DNA of 53,241 nucleotides from Sediminibacterium ginsengisoli (GCF_900167075.1 NZ_FUWH01000005.1:139299-192539), one strand, 5' to 3'; counted from the stretch's first letter, positions 1 to 9,263 are shown. The notes: generated by a model not told the origin, from the letters alone. Program-made: numbers and translations.

Positions 1-3000
1 GATCGGGCAGGCAGTAGTGTTTGTTCCATTGCTCACCCAGCGGTTGCCAAGTGCGCTGTATGGATTATTATCATGTTCTTCTTTCTCCTGTGCTCCGGTA
101 TTATAGCCGCTGCCGGTTACGCAACGAAGATTACCGGTTGCAGCCCAATCGGCGTTAACAGGACAGGCGGTGGTGTTAAGTCCCAGATCTGTGATCCTCG
201 ACTGGTTAAAAGTTGGACTGTTGCGGTTCTCATCAACCTGCAGCTGTAATTGATGGCCCGTCAGATAAGAACCGGTACCTGTCTGGCAGGTAGCGTTGCC
301 ACTGTTCACCCAACTGGCTGCGACATTCACTTCCGAACAAGGCTGGGTGGAATCGCTGTAATAGCTGTAACAGATTTGTTTTAGGATATTACGATTTTCA
401 TCACGGATCAACACCAGCCGGTTGAGTCCATCATATTCATAATAGATCACTTTGTTGTTGGCATCGGTAGTGCTGGTAAGACCGATCAGTGGTTCATAGG
501 TATAAGTGGTCAGGCGGGCATTACCGGGGTATAACCGCAGTTCATCTACATAGCCGCTGCCGCTTAATGTAACACTGGTAACACCTGTAAGGCTTTGCTG
601 ATACAACGTCCAGCCATTACGGGTAGCAACAGAAGTTCCTGCACTGCCGCCATTTACAGATGCGCTGCCGCTTTTCAGCCAGTAACTGAGTATATATGTT
701 GTATTACTGTTTAACCCGCTGCGGCTGATATTGCCTGAACTTAACCGGTAATGATGATCACCCGTTACTGCTGTGAGATCTCTCGTAACACCAGATGCGC
801 CGTATTGCCAGTTGCCTTTACCATCTGCTTCAAAGCTGCTGTAAGCAATTTCAGTTGCGGCAGCATTCGTGACAACTGCAACAGGATACTGATTATTGTA
901 CGACCAAAGGAAAGTCTGTTTCACATCATTGATCTTCCATTGGGCGGCAAGATTCAGTACGCTGTCGTATTCTGCCTGTGTTTGCCTGATATAGAAATCA
1001 CCGGTATTAGCAAGAAAGCTGCTTTTCTGCAGATAATCGCTCACTTCCAGCTGGCTGCTTCCGGCAGGCATAGCCACGGTTGAACCCTGCGCGTCATTAA
1101 ACAGGTTGTATTCATTGCGGGTAGCGCTCAGCATGAATTCATTGCTGCCGATCTTACGCACGGTATAACTTTCGATCACCGGATTCAATACATTATTCTC
1201 CTGCATCCAGTACATGGCTTTCTGCTGCGGAATGGTACTGGCGGCACGGGCAAGTGTAAGGCCGCGGTAATATTGCGCCAATGCGGTGTCGCGGTTTGCC
1301 CAGACAACCGAAGAAGCAGTTTTGAAATTTGTTTCACAATGAAAGGAATTAGCTGTTGCAGAGAACATGCCCGGATTACTGGAAAATGGCTGATACGGAA
1401 TCAGTGCCGTAACAAGACTGTCATAGCATTTTCCATAATTGTAAGCTGCACGCCACCTGGCTGTAGAAAAGGCAGTATCAAGTGTATATCTCGAAGCAAC
1501 GCCGGCCGGAAGATAATCCTGCGGATATTTCATATAAGTGATCAGCGAATCTCCAAAAGCATCCGCAGTTGCAATGCGGGTAGGATACCTATAAGAAGGA
1601 TTATCGTAATAATATTTTTTGGCAACCCTGATCGGATTCAGGCCATTCGAATCCCAGGTACTGTCGATCACTTCATCCGTTCGCCGGTATGCCGATACAT
1701 AACTAGAATTGATTACCGATCTGAATACTTTTTCCAGGCCATCAACATTCTGAGTTTGATCTGGTGTAGGCACGAGTTGGCAAGCCCAGGTATTAGGTGG
1801 ATCAGGAGTACCAATTACATCCGTCAATTCAGCGCCTCCTCCAATAAAAATTTCACGCTGAATTGAAACCTCTTTATTAATCACCCGCTTAACAGGAACC
1901 AACGTCCCGCCCTTATAAGCTTTATCAATCTTTTGGTAGAGATAAATGTCTGGATTTTCATCTACAAAGTTTCTAAACTCGTACTCAGAAACACCTGCAG
2001 CAGAAGATGAACGATTCGTTTCGGTAACGTGCTGATAATAAAACGGAGTGCTCAGCAAATCACTTAACAAAGATGCAGGACCTGTTCGATACGTGATATT
2101 CGTAGTATTCTGCAATGCGCCGCATAGTACATTATTAACTACTACAGTACTGGAAGAAATACCATCAACATAAAAACTCAGCCCTGTGTTATAAGCATAT
2201 TCTTTTACCAAAGCGGCACTGTCTGCATAAGCATTATCGAACATCGATATCTTCTTTACACGTAAACCAGGTCCATCATCGAGATTATTGCCATGTTGGT
2301 TTTTTTCATATTCAAACAATGTATAGCCTCCCGTTGGAAAGGTCATTTTCTTCAGCATATTTGTCTTGCTGGCCGATTCATTCACAGAACGATCGCCGGC
2401 AGTATAACGCGGATTATAGATCTCATCAGCTGTGAACATCATCCTGTTCTCATTAGCAGCTGCATTATAATACCCCCATTTGTCAATACTTCTTGCAACG
2501 TTGTGCCAGGAATACATATCGACCCCACTACCCAGGCCACCTTCATAATCAAATTTGTACCATTGACTCCTTGCCGTATCAAGTGCAGCATTGGTCAGCT
2601 CAACAGACCGGAGATTCAGCTTACTGTTCTGATAATCATGCTTCAGACGGAAAACCTTTGAAAATTTCGATCCTGGTTCATTACTGCTGACTTCGATAGA
2701 TCCTATTGCAGATGATCCGCCATATATATCTGTTCTCGCTTCTCCTGCTGCACCAAATAAAATACGGGTGTTCTTATAGGTAATAGAGGTCAATAATTGG
2801 GTAGTGATTTGAGTGCCCACATCGGCTGTTTTGCTCCAGTTATGCACCGCACTCCCCATGGCTTCCACATTCTGAATGGTATAACTATCCGTCATCGGAG
2901 GTTGCTGCAGATAATTGTAATCTGCATAGTGATACTTTATCGTATCACGCAGATCCGCACTAATAACCTCGGTTATAAACCATGCAGATTTATGTGTCGG

Positions 3001-3714
3001 CAATGGCAAGGCGCCCTCCACCTGTGGCTTTGTGCTGGTTTCATATGCCTGGAAAGAATAACGGGTACCATTTTCTGCTGTGATAAGAAAGCCTTCGCCA
3101 TATTTCTGGATACGGATATTCTGGTGCGGGAACATATAGGCCTGGCCATGCATCCAGATAAATTTGCCACTGAGCCCGTTACAGTTGAATACATACAGAT
3201 CCGGTTCGGCATCAAACTGGCCATCTGCAATATGGCTTAACTCAACCTGCTTTCTTGTAAGCATATTGGCATCCGCGTAATCATCATACTGCTGTAACAC
3301 ATTACCATCTTCCTGATCTAATCTGCCCTTGACCATCCGGGTGATCACACCTTCCCCCTGCAAACTCCAGCCCAGGCCGTAACGGCTCGCTACCTCCATG
3401 GGTTTAAAACCGTTGAAATTATAGGTAAGCGCAACGGGTAAAGAAATACTCTTACCCTTGATCTCATAGATCGGCACACTGATCTGCGGCATACCTGTAT
3501 ATAACGTAACAGGCAAAGCAGTATTTTTAATGATGGCTTCTGCTTCCGGAGAATGCGGCACCATACTGTTATCCAGTTTCCCGAAAGCCGGAGGCTGATC
3601 TGAACCTGCCACCCCTCTTGCCGCGCTTTTTCCCGGACCGCTTTGCGAATAAGCATTGCCCCAGGTCAGCAGCAATACAATTAATGCATAATGCAAAATT
3701 CTTTTCCTGTTCAT
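1..3714 (-). CDS. Large secreted RHS/YD-repeat-like protein, C-terminus beyond window edge
   Basis: The frame is open without a stop from an ATG at 3714 to base 1, giving 1238 codons, so the gene is cut by the window edge. The product starts with a signal peptide (MNRKRILHYALIVLLLTWG then an AYSQ cleavage region). The first 900 residues resemble the N-terminal sheet-rich part of Bacteroidota RHS-type proteins. Residues about 949-1075 look like a carbohydrate-binding-type jelly roll (SFEADGKGNWQYG, then YILSYWLKSG). A YD/RHS motif (YYEYDGLNRLVLIRD) sits at about 1091-1105. From about 1124 there are two roughly 55-residue units, each with a W near the start, a central Cys and a TTACP end, and more probably follow outside. 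It lies 38 bp downstream of the coiled-coil/barrel gene, probably in one operon. Whether a toxin domain lies at the unseen C-terminus cannot be told. Confidence 0.85.
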   Translation of the reverse strand, partial: MNRKRILHYALIVLLLTWGNAYSQSGPGKSAARGVAGSDQPPAFGKLDNSMVPHSPEAEAIIKNTALPVTLYTGMPQISVPIYEIKGKSISLPVALTYNFNGFKPMEVASRYGLGWSLQGEGVITRMVKGRLDQEDGNVLQQYDDYADANMLTRKQVELSHIADGQFDAEPDLYVFNCNGLSGKFIWMHGQAYMFPHQNIRIQKYGEGFLITAENGTRYSFQAYETSTKPQVEGALPLPTHKSAWFITEVISADLRDTIKYHYADYNYLQQPPMTDSYTIQNVEAMGSAVHNWSKTADVGTQITTQLLTSITYKNTRILFGAAGEARTDIYGGSSAIGSIEVSSNEPGSKFSKVFRLKHDYQNSKLNLRSVELTNAALDTARSQWYKFDYEGGLGSGVDMYSWHNVARSIDKWGYYNAAANENRMMFTADEIYNPRYTAGDRSVNESASKTNMLKKMTFPTGGYTLFEYEKNQHGNNLDDGPGLRVKKISMFDNAYADSAALVKEYAYNTGLSFYVDGISSSTVVVNNVLCGALQNTTNITYRTGPASLLSDLLSTPFYYQHVTETNRSSSAAGVSEYEFRNFVDENPDIYLYQKIDKAYKGGTLVPVKRVINKEVSIQREIFIGGGAELTDVIGTPDPPNTWACQLVPTPDQTQNVDGLEKVFRSVINSSYVSAYRRTDEVIDSTWDSNGLNPIRVAKKYYYDNPSYRYPTRIATADAFGDSLITYMKYPQDYLPAGVASRYTLDTAFSTARWRAAYNYGKCYDSLVTALIPYQPFSSNPGMFSATANSFHCETNFKTASSVVWANRDTALAQYYRGLTLARAASTIPQQKAMYWMQENNVLNPVIESYTVRKIGSNEFMLSATRNEYNLFNDAQGSTVAMPAGSSQLEVSDYLQKSSFLANTGDFYIRQTQAEYDSVLNLAAQWKINDVKQTFLWSYNNQYPVAVVTNAAATEIAYSSFEADGKGNWQYGASGVTRDLTAVTGDHHYRLSSGNISRSGLNSNTTYILSYWLKSGSASVNGGSAGTSVATRNGWTLYQQSLTGVTSVTLSGSGYVDELRLYPGNARLTTYTYEPLIGLTSTTDANNKVIYYEYDGLNRLVLIRDENRNILKQICYSYYSDSTQPCSEVNVAASWVNSGNATCQTGTGSYLTGHQLQLQVDENRNSPTFNQSRITDLGLNTTACPVNADWAATGNLRCVTGSGYNTGAQEKEEHDNNPYSALGNRWVSNGTNTTACPI

Positions 3715-3752
3715 TTTACTTTTATTGGTCTGCATGTTTAACTCCTTAGTTT

Positions 3753-5192
3753 TTAAAACACATACCCCACCCTGAACTTCAGCGGCTGTGTTTTTGGCAC
3801 CTGGCTGTAGCTCAGGAAATCCCAGAGCAGCTGCAGGTTACCGTTCTTCTTACCCAGTTTGTACTTTTTACTCAGGCCGATCAGCCCGCTCTTCTGCCAC
3901 GCATTCAGATCCCGCAGCTGGTCAAGCCGCGAGAACTCCTGCTGGTAGTTGTACTCATAACCGCCGCTGATCCAGATACTGCCTTTCAGCTTTACATCCA
4001 CATAACTGCGAAGGCCAAGTCCCTGGCTGCTGATGCGGATATGGCTGATATCTTTCCCCCAGCCCATCTTATATGAGGCACCGATACCGATCGTACTTTT
4101 GTCGTTCAGCTTATACCCTGCCGTTAAAGCGAGATCGCTGGTTACAGGCATCAGACCGTTCGGCTTCTGCGACTGGATGTTCACACCGTACTCCAGCCTT
4201 TTCCAGAAACTTTTCGTTTTCTGATTGTTGGGCTTGAAATCCGGGATCTCCATATCGCTGCTGCCGCCGCCCAGCTGGTTCACTTTGTCTTTCAGTTTAT
4301 TCAGCTCGCCCTGCGCCTGCTGCATCTGCTGTTGCAGGTATTGCTGCGGATTCGCATTGTTGCCGATCTGCTGGCTCAGTTGCTGTTGTACGGAAGTTCT
4401 TGTCTGAAGCCCCGCGAGCGAACCGGGTATATTGGCATTGCCCGGCGCCCGGAACAACTGCGACAATTCACTGTTACGGCTCATGAAATCTTTAAAGGCA
4501 GGCAGATCGCGCAGGCGGCTTACTACCTGCTGCGCCAGTTTATCCGGATGGTTCAGCAGATCTTTGTATTCATTGAGTTGCTGCTGGTAATAGTATACTT
4601 CTTTGTTCAGTTTCTTCAGGTCTTTGACCAGGCCCAGTTGTTCCAGTTGTTCTTTCAGTTGCTGACGGCGTTCTTTGAGAAAGTGCTGTACCTGCACTGC
4701 ATCCTGTAAATTTTTACCTGCCAGGCTTACGGCTGCAGTAGCTTTGGACAACTCTCCGCCGGTAATATTCTTCAGCGTTGTTCCCGGCTGATCCAGGAAG
4801 CGAAGGCTGGTTTTAAGGCTATCCAGTCCGGGTAAGTAAGTATTGAGATTGGGAACGGAAGATAGTGAATCACTACCTTTCAACTTTTGCTCCAGCTGAC
4901 GGTATTGCTGTTCTGATCCGGCAAATAATTTTTTAGCTGCAGTACTATCCCTGCGGGCAAGTTTGCGCTTCAGCTTTTGTTCCAGCTTTTCAAAACGTGA
5001 AAGTGCGCGTTCCGCAGCACGGTCAAGCCCGGAGGAAAGCTGATCGTAATTTTTAGTAACGGAAGTTAAATGCAAACCGGTATGTGAGGCCGAATCGGCT
5101 ACTCCGGCTGGACTTGTGCCCCCGGTCAACTGCTGTGCATGCAACGATCTGCCTTGCATGCAAGCCAATAGCAGTATGAGAAAATATCTCAA
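3753..5192 (-). CDS. Coiled-coil plus outer-membrane beta-barrel protein, partner of RHS-like gene
   Basis: 479 residues. A signal peptide (MRYFLILLLACMQGRSLHAQ) fixes the ATG at 5192. Residues about 45-310 are rich in Leu, Gln, Lys and Glu with heptad-like spacing (long runs such as ALSRFEKLEQKLKRKLARRD), indicating a long coiled coil. Residues about 325-479 alternate aromatic and polar residues in short strands with Gly and Asn turns and end in GYVF; the terminal Phe is the usual sorting signal of outer-membrane barrels. I do not recognise a named family. Its place immediately upstream of the RHS-like gene suggests that it anchors, exports or displays that protein; this is inference. Family members of this kind are usually annotated as hypothetical. 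Confidence 0.75.
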   Translation of the reverse strand: MRYFLILLLACMQGRSLHAQQLTGGTSPAGVADSASHTGLHLTSVTKNYDQLSSGLDRAAERALSRFEKLEQKLKRKLARRDSTAAKKLFAGSEQQYRQLEQKLKGSDSLSSVPNLNTYLPGLDSLKTSLRFLDQPGTTLKNITGGELSKATAAVSLAGKNLQDAVQVQHFLKERRQQLKEQLEQLGLVKDLKKLNKEVYYYQQQLNEYKDLLNHPDKLAQQVVSRLRDLPAFKDFMSRNSELSQLFRAPGNANIPGSLAGLQTRTSVQQQLSQQIGNNANPQQYLQQQMQQAQGELNKLKDKVNQLGGGSSDMEIPDFKPNNQKTKSFWKRLEYGVNIQSQKPNGLMPVTSDLALTAGYKLNDKSTIGIGASYKMGWGKDISHIRISSQGLGLRSYVDVKLKGSIWISGGYEYNYQQEFSRLDQLRDLNAWQKSGLIGLSKKYKLGKKNGNLQLLWDFLSYSQVPKTQPLKFRVGYVF

Positions 5193-5630
5193 AGCTGTCA
5201 GTTAGTTTGGTTAAATAATGTTCTGGGGGGAACGCAACAAATATGTGCAATTTTATTGCTCCCAATCAAGAGATTCAATGCATTATTTTTTCCACAAAAG
5301 GTGTTGATTTCTTTCTTTGGTAAAATGATATATATATTCAAAATGCTGTCAATATTGAATTAAAATGAATTTTATTTTTATTTTTTACGTATAAACACGT
5401 TACCCGTATTCCGCTTTCTTTTTTAATAATAGGAATAAAGTATTCATTCTATCCGATTAAGCTGATTATGTTTTTTCATGACAGAAGTATCTTCGTTTGA
5501 AACACCATTCCGGCAACCTGCAGCGATATCTCATTTTTTCATCCATCCCACCCACTGACCGTTCAACACTTTCCCGCACACTTTTCTGCAACATTTTTCA
5601 AATCCTGAGTTCTTATAGAAAACCACTCTC
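5193..5630. other. 438-bp divergent intergenic region
   Basis: This gap separates the leftward coiled-coil/RHS operon from the rightward TonB-dependent receptor gene. It is AT-rich in its middle (5280-5450) and codes for nothing convincing. A candidate leftward promoter lies at 5238-5270. I found no good TAnnTTTG box for the rightward gene. Confidence 0.6.
5238..5270 (-). promoter_or_regulatory. Candidate promoter for the coiled-coil/RHS operon
   Basis: On the minus strand a CATATTTG box (5245-5238, seven of eight matches to the Bacteroidota TAnnTTTG -7 element) is preceded by TTG (5269-5267) with a 21-bp spacer. The predicted start of transcription is about 40 bp upstream of the ATG at 5192. 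Confidence 0.35.
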
Positions 5631-8030
5631 ATGAGAAACTGGATGACTGCTCTTTTTCTTTGCCTGTTTACAATAAATGGTATGGCCCAACAGCCTGGTA
5701 CCATTAGCGGAACTGTGCTCGATTCTGTAACCCATAAACCTTTGACGCTGGTAAATGTGGCATTGCAGTCTGCTGCAGGTACTAAACTGAAAACAACGGT
5801 AACGACCGAGAAGGGACAGTTTGCTTTACAGGTTGCAACACAATCACCCGGCAGCCAGCTTGCCGTTTCTTATGTTGGTTATGATTCAAAACTGATCAGT
5901 CTGCCCGCTTCTGCCAGCGCACTCGGCGAGATCTTACTCGCTCCCGTTGCTGACCAGCTTTCTGGCGTGACCGTGACAGCACGCCCGCCACTCGTGAAAC
6001 AGGAGATCGACCGGCTCACCTACGATGTACAGTCCGATCCGCAAAGCAAAGGCCAGTCCGCCATGGACATGCTGCGCCGCGTACCGCTGCTCACGGTAGA
6101 CGGCGATGATAATATCCAGCTGCAGGGAAGTGGTAACTACCGCATCTTCATCAACGGCAAACCCTCGGCACTGGTAACCAATAATCCGAAAGATGTATTG
6201 AGATCTATGTCGGCCAGCATCATACAAAAAATTGAAGTGATCACTACGCCGCCTGCTAAGTATGACAGTGAGGGACTGGCGGGCATCATCAATATCATCA
6301 CCACGAAAAAAACGGCAGAAGGTTATAATGGAACCGTTTCGCTGCGTCAAAACATACCGTTTGGCCCTAACATCAATATTAACGGCACGTATAAAAAAGA
6401 TAAGTTCGGATTGTCAATGTATGGCGGAACAGGGATCAGTCCGATCACCACTACCGGGCAGGATAACCTGCGTGAAACCTTTGGCGCTTCGCCTTCCACA
6501 TTGTTTCAAACCGGCACTTCCGGACGCAATAACAAGTTCGTGTATGCCGGCGGAGAATTGAGTTATGAGATCGATTCATTGCAGTTATTAACGGCCTCAG
6601 GGAATTATTTCCAGGGCCGGATCGAACAGTTTTTTGATCGCATGAGCACCAATAAAGACGTTTCTGGCGCCGTTCTTCAGTCGTACCGCCTGAGCAGCGA
6701 AGGCTATTACAGGAATAAAGGCATCGATGTGGGACTTAATTACCAGCTCGGTTTCAAACACAGAAAAGACCAGTTACTCACCACATCGTACCGTTATTCT
6801 TACTCACTCAATGAACAGGCGGCAGACATCCGGATAACTGATGTATTCAAATTCACCCAACCCAACAATACGCAGCGTAACGATGCCAACTTCAATGAGC
6901 ACACGATCCAGGTTGATTATGTTCATCCCCTGAACAAAATAACAATGGAAGCCGGTGCCAAAGCTATATTGCGTACCATGAACAGTGATGCAACGGGACA
7001 GATCTATTCATCAACTGCCAACGGGTATATAAACGATCCGACACGTGCCAACCAGTTCCGTTATTCGCAGGATGTATATAGTATATACAATTCCTACCAG
7101 GCGAAACTTACCAAATGGACTTTCCAGGGCGGTGTACGGGCAGAACTGACCCGCATTGCGGCGGACTTTACATCTACCGCTACCCGGCTCAACCTGGAAT
7201 ACACCAACCTTGTACCAACAGTATCGGTCATGCGTTTGCTGGAGGAAGGCCGCACACTCACATTCGGGATCACCAACCGCCTGATGCGTCCGGGCATTAC
7301 CATGCTCAATCCTTTTGTTGACAGGAGCAACCCGCAGATCATCAGCGGCGGTAACCCTGACCTGCGCCCTGTGATCAGTCATTTGTTTGAGCTGGGATAT
7401 AATAAAGTGTATAAAAGCGGATCATTGAATACCAAACTGAGTTATATGTATACCAACAATAACATAGAATCGGTTACCAGGATACTGGCGGATACGCTTA
7501 GCCAGACTACGTTCGATAATGTGGGCCAGAGTCGTATTGCGCGCATTAATGTGGCAGGCAATTTTACCATCAACCCCAAATGGTCTGTGAATTTCAATAC
7601 CGGTATTTTTTATGTGTGGGTCCGCGGCGTATACAACGGGAAATTTTTCAGCAATCATGGTCCGCGTACCAACACATTTGCCAATGCCACCTACAAACCG
7701 AACAGCATCTGGCAGTTTGGTGCCAGCGGCGGCTACAACAGGCGTTACGTGAATCTGCAGGGTGGCTCGAACGATTACTGGTACACAAGCTTCAGCGCTA
7801 CCTGCAACCTGAAAAAATGGTCATTCTCGGCTATTGCGAATAACCCGTTCATGACACATTATTCTTTTACGATGTTTACCGCTACGGAAGATTTTCATCA
7901 ATCCAACACATCACATATGATCTACCGTAATTTCAACCTGAGCGTGAGTTATAAGTTCGGGGGATTGAGCAGTGGCTTGAAAAAGAACCGCAGGGGGATT
8001 AATAATGATGATGCGGCGGGGGGTAATTAA
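5631..8030 (+). CDS. TonB-dependent outer-membrane receptor (carboxypeptidase-regulatory-like N-domain, beta-barrel family 3)
   Basis: 799 residues. Residues 1-19 form a signal peptide ending in NGMAQ. Residues about 23-105 match the CarboxypepD_reg-like fold (GTISGTVLDSVTHKPLTLVN). A plug domain follows (DQLSGVTVTARPPLVKQEI, then GSGNYRIFINGKPSA and IIQKIEVITTPPAKYDSEG), and the rest is a large barrel with many Tyr/Asn turns. The family occurs in outer membranes of Bacteroidota and imports substrates or supports signalling; the substrate cannot be inferred. It stands alone, with no SusD-like partner beside it. The tail after the last strand (LKKNRRGINNDDAAGGN) is hydrophilic and not a sorting domain. 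Confidence 0.9.
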   Translation: MRNWMTALFLCLFTINGMAQQPGTISGTVLDSVTHKPLTLVNVALQSAAGTKLKTTVTTEKGQFALQVATQSPGSQLAVSYVGYDSKLISLPASASALGEILLAPVADQLSGVTVTARPPLVKQEIDRLTYDVQSDPQSKGQSAMDMLRRVPLLTVDGDDNIQLQGSGNYRIFINGKPSALVTNNPKDVLRSMSASIIQKIEVITTPPAKYDSEGLAGIINIITTKKTAEGYNGTVSLRQNIPFGPNININGTYKKDKFGLSMYGGTGISPITTTGQDNLRETFGASPSTLFQTGTSGRNNKFVYAGGELSYEIDSLQLLTASGNYFQGRIEQFFDRMSTNKDVSGAVLQSYRLSSEGYYRNKGIDVGLNYQLGFKHRKDQLLTTSYRYSYSLNEQAADIRITDVFKFTQPNNTQRNDANFNEHTIQVDYVHPLNKITMEAGAKAILRTMNSDATGQIYSSTANGYINDPTRANQFRYSQDVYSIYNSYQAKLTKWTFQGGVRAELTRIAADFTSTATRLNLEYTNLVPTVSVMRLLEEGRTLTFGITNRLMRPGITMLNPFVDRSNPQIISGGNPDLRPVISHLFELGYNKVYKSGSLNTKLSYMYTNNNIESVTRILADTLSQTTFDNVGQSRIARINVAGNFTINPKWSVNFNTGIFYVWVRGVYNGKFFSNHGPRTNTFANATYKPNSIWQFGASGGYNRRYVNLQGGSNDYWYTSFSATCNLKKWSFSAIANNPFMTHYSFTMFTATEDFHQSNTSHMIYRNFNLSVSYKFGGLSSGLKKNRRGINNDDAAGGN

Positions 8031-8048
8031 AGAGTTGGTTTGTTATAA

Positions 8049-8204
8049 ATCCGAGGTATTCGGAATTATTTAATAAATCTGCCAGTCTTTGCAGAGCTGC
8101 CTCTTTGGGTTCGGTACCCAGCGAAGCGAAGGTAATCGAAATGATGCACAGCACATTTCGACAGAGGCCGAAGAAGCGCTGGCGCAAAGACGAGGCCCAG
8201 CGGC
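8049..8204 (+). repeat. Structured intergenic repeat family A, copy 1
   Basis: This stretch aligns over its whole length with the reverse complement of 42508-42657, about four bases in five identical by eye; the block GCGCTGGCGCAAAGACGAGG is identical in both. It contains dyads: GGGT/ACCC around TCGG near 8107-8120, and TCGAAATG with CATTTCGA at about 8135-8161. The stems are kept in the second copy although some bases differ. Confidence 0.8.
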
Positions 8205-8295
8205 TGAGTGACACGGATGACAGCATGCGCCTAAAGGTGGGAATTGATAAACAGCTTTCAAATAAAGAAATGCATGTTGCTGCGATATAACGTTA

Positions 8296-8316
8296 TTGTT
8301 GGTCAGCGACCAACAA
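8296..8316. terminator. Perfect stem-loop, possible terminator of mgtC or repeat hairpin
   Basis: TTGTTGGTC, loop AGC, then GACCAACAA gives a nine-bp perfect stem. It lies about 60 bp past the stop of the leftward MgtC gene. There is no T-tract on either side, so it may instead belong to the repeat; the GGTC/GACC core and the adjoining ACCAACAA reappear near 10386-10401. Confidence 0.3.
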
Positions 8317-8373
8317 CGGCGAGGAAATTAAAGAGTTGATTTATGATAGAATGAAATAATAAACGGATGAAAT

Positions 8374-8823
8374 CTAAACATTATCCTCCTCCCCCTTCTT
8401 ATTCTTATATCTTGCATTAATATACATATCCGCGTTCTTCAGCACTGCATTCACAAAGATTACCAGCGCGGTGCTGATGAATGCTTCGGCAAAATAACCA
8501 CCGGCAGCAATACAACCCACCGCAGAAGCGCACCAGATGGTTGCTGATGTGGTAAGGCCATGGATATTGGCACCCTTATGCATGATCACGCCCGCGCAGA
8601 TAAAGCCTACGCCGGTTACCACCTGACCGATGATACGCGTCACATCGCCGCCGAATTTGGTCACCACTTCGTAAGACATCAATATGAAGATCGCCGAGCC
8701 CAATGCCACGAGGCTGTGCGTCCGCATGCCCGCTTCTTTCCGGTTGACCTGTCTTTCCAGGCCGATCAGCAACCCGCATACCAATGCTACACATAACTTA
8801 AGCGTAAATTCCTGTACAACCAT
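8374..8823 (-). CDS. MgtC/SapB family membrane protein
   Basis: 149 residues, about four hydrophobic segments. The family signature is clear: GLLIGLERQVNRKEAGMRTH followed by LVALGSA, then GVGFICAGVIMHKG and GLTTSATIWCASAVGCIAAGGY. MgtC-like proteins sit in the inner membrane and are linked to growth at low magnesium and to control of ATP synthase or phosphate balance; in Bacteroidota the role is untested. Length is that of the single MgtC domain without the C-terminal ACT-like extension found in Salmonella MgtC. It ends in a charged tail (KNKKGEEDNV). It stands 35 bp after the VOC gene on the same strand and may be co-transcribed. Confidence 0.9.
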   Translation of the reverse strand: MVVQEFTLKLCVALVCGLLIGLERQVNRKEAGMRTHSLVALGSAIFILMSYEVVTKFGGDVTRIIGQVVTGVGFICAGVIMHKGANIHGLTTSATIWCASAVGCIAAGGYFAEAFISTALVIFVNAVLKNADMYINARYKNKKGEEDNV

Positions 8824-8858
8824 GATTCAATATTATAAAGTTTGACAAATCAACGCTT

Positions 8859-9263
8859 TTATTTGAGCCCGATCTTTTTCTGGATCTGCCAGTAATGCCC
8901 GTAAGGATCGCGGAACATACCCTGGCGGTAACCATAATCATAATCCTGCGCCGGATCGATTTCAACAGCGCCTGCAGCTATTCCCTTCTGCATCATTGCA
9001 TCCACATCCGGAACAAACAGGCCGATGATCGATGTAACCGCCCCCAGTTTTGACGGATCCATGATCGCAGTTGAGCTCATGGTCTCATGCACATGAAAGA
9101 TCGCACCATCAAGCTCCAGTTCCGCAACGTGGATCGTGCCGTCATCGTTGCGGAAACAAAAGATTTCTATTGCGCCCAGGTTGATATAAAATTGTATATC
9201 GGTTTGCCCTTTAGGAATATACAATTGTGGAGCGAAATGGGTTGATGCTGATGGGTTTGACAT
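8859..9263 (-). CDS. VOC (glyoxalase/PhnB-like) family protein
   Basis: 134 residues. The fold is recognised from the tandem beta-alpha-beta pattern, AAPQLYIPKG-like start (FAPQLYIPKGQTDIQFYINL), a central VDAMMQKGIAAGAVEI segment, and the typical end YRQGMFRDPYGHYWQIQKK. VOC proteins include glyoxalases, fosfomycin-resistance enzymes and bleomycin-binding proteins; this one is closest in style to the PhnB/SgaA-like group and no substrate can be assigned. No signal peptide, so cytoplasmic. It is followed by the MgtC gene after 35 bp. Confidence 0.85.
   Translation of the reverse strand: MSNPSASTHFAPQLYIPKGQTDIQFYINLGAIEIFCFRNDDGTIHVAELELDGAIFHVHETMSSTAIMDPSKLGAVTSIIGLFVPDVDAMMQKGIAAGAVEIDPAQDYDYGYRQGMFRDPYGHYWQIQKKIGLK

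Larger units (their letters stand above)
8031..8373. other. 343-bp intergenic region carrying repeat family A
   Basis: The gap holds one copy of a roughly 150-bp structured repeat (8049-8204) and a perfect hairpin at 8296-8316. It is bracketed by two near-identical 17-bp direct repeats starting with AATTAAAGAGTTG, at about 8025-8041 and 8326-8342. No gene is supported here. Confidence 0.7.

Noticed and set aside
751..3240. Several rightward open frames of 65-197 codons
   Set aside because: All lie antisense to the single uninterrupted leftward frame 1-3714, which has a signal peptide and coherent domains; the rightward frames give no recognisable protein.
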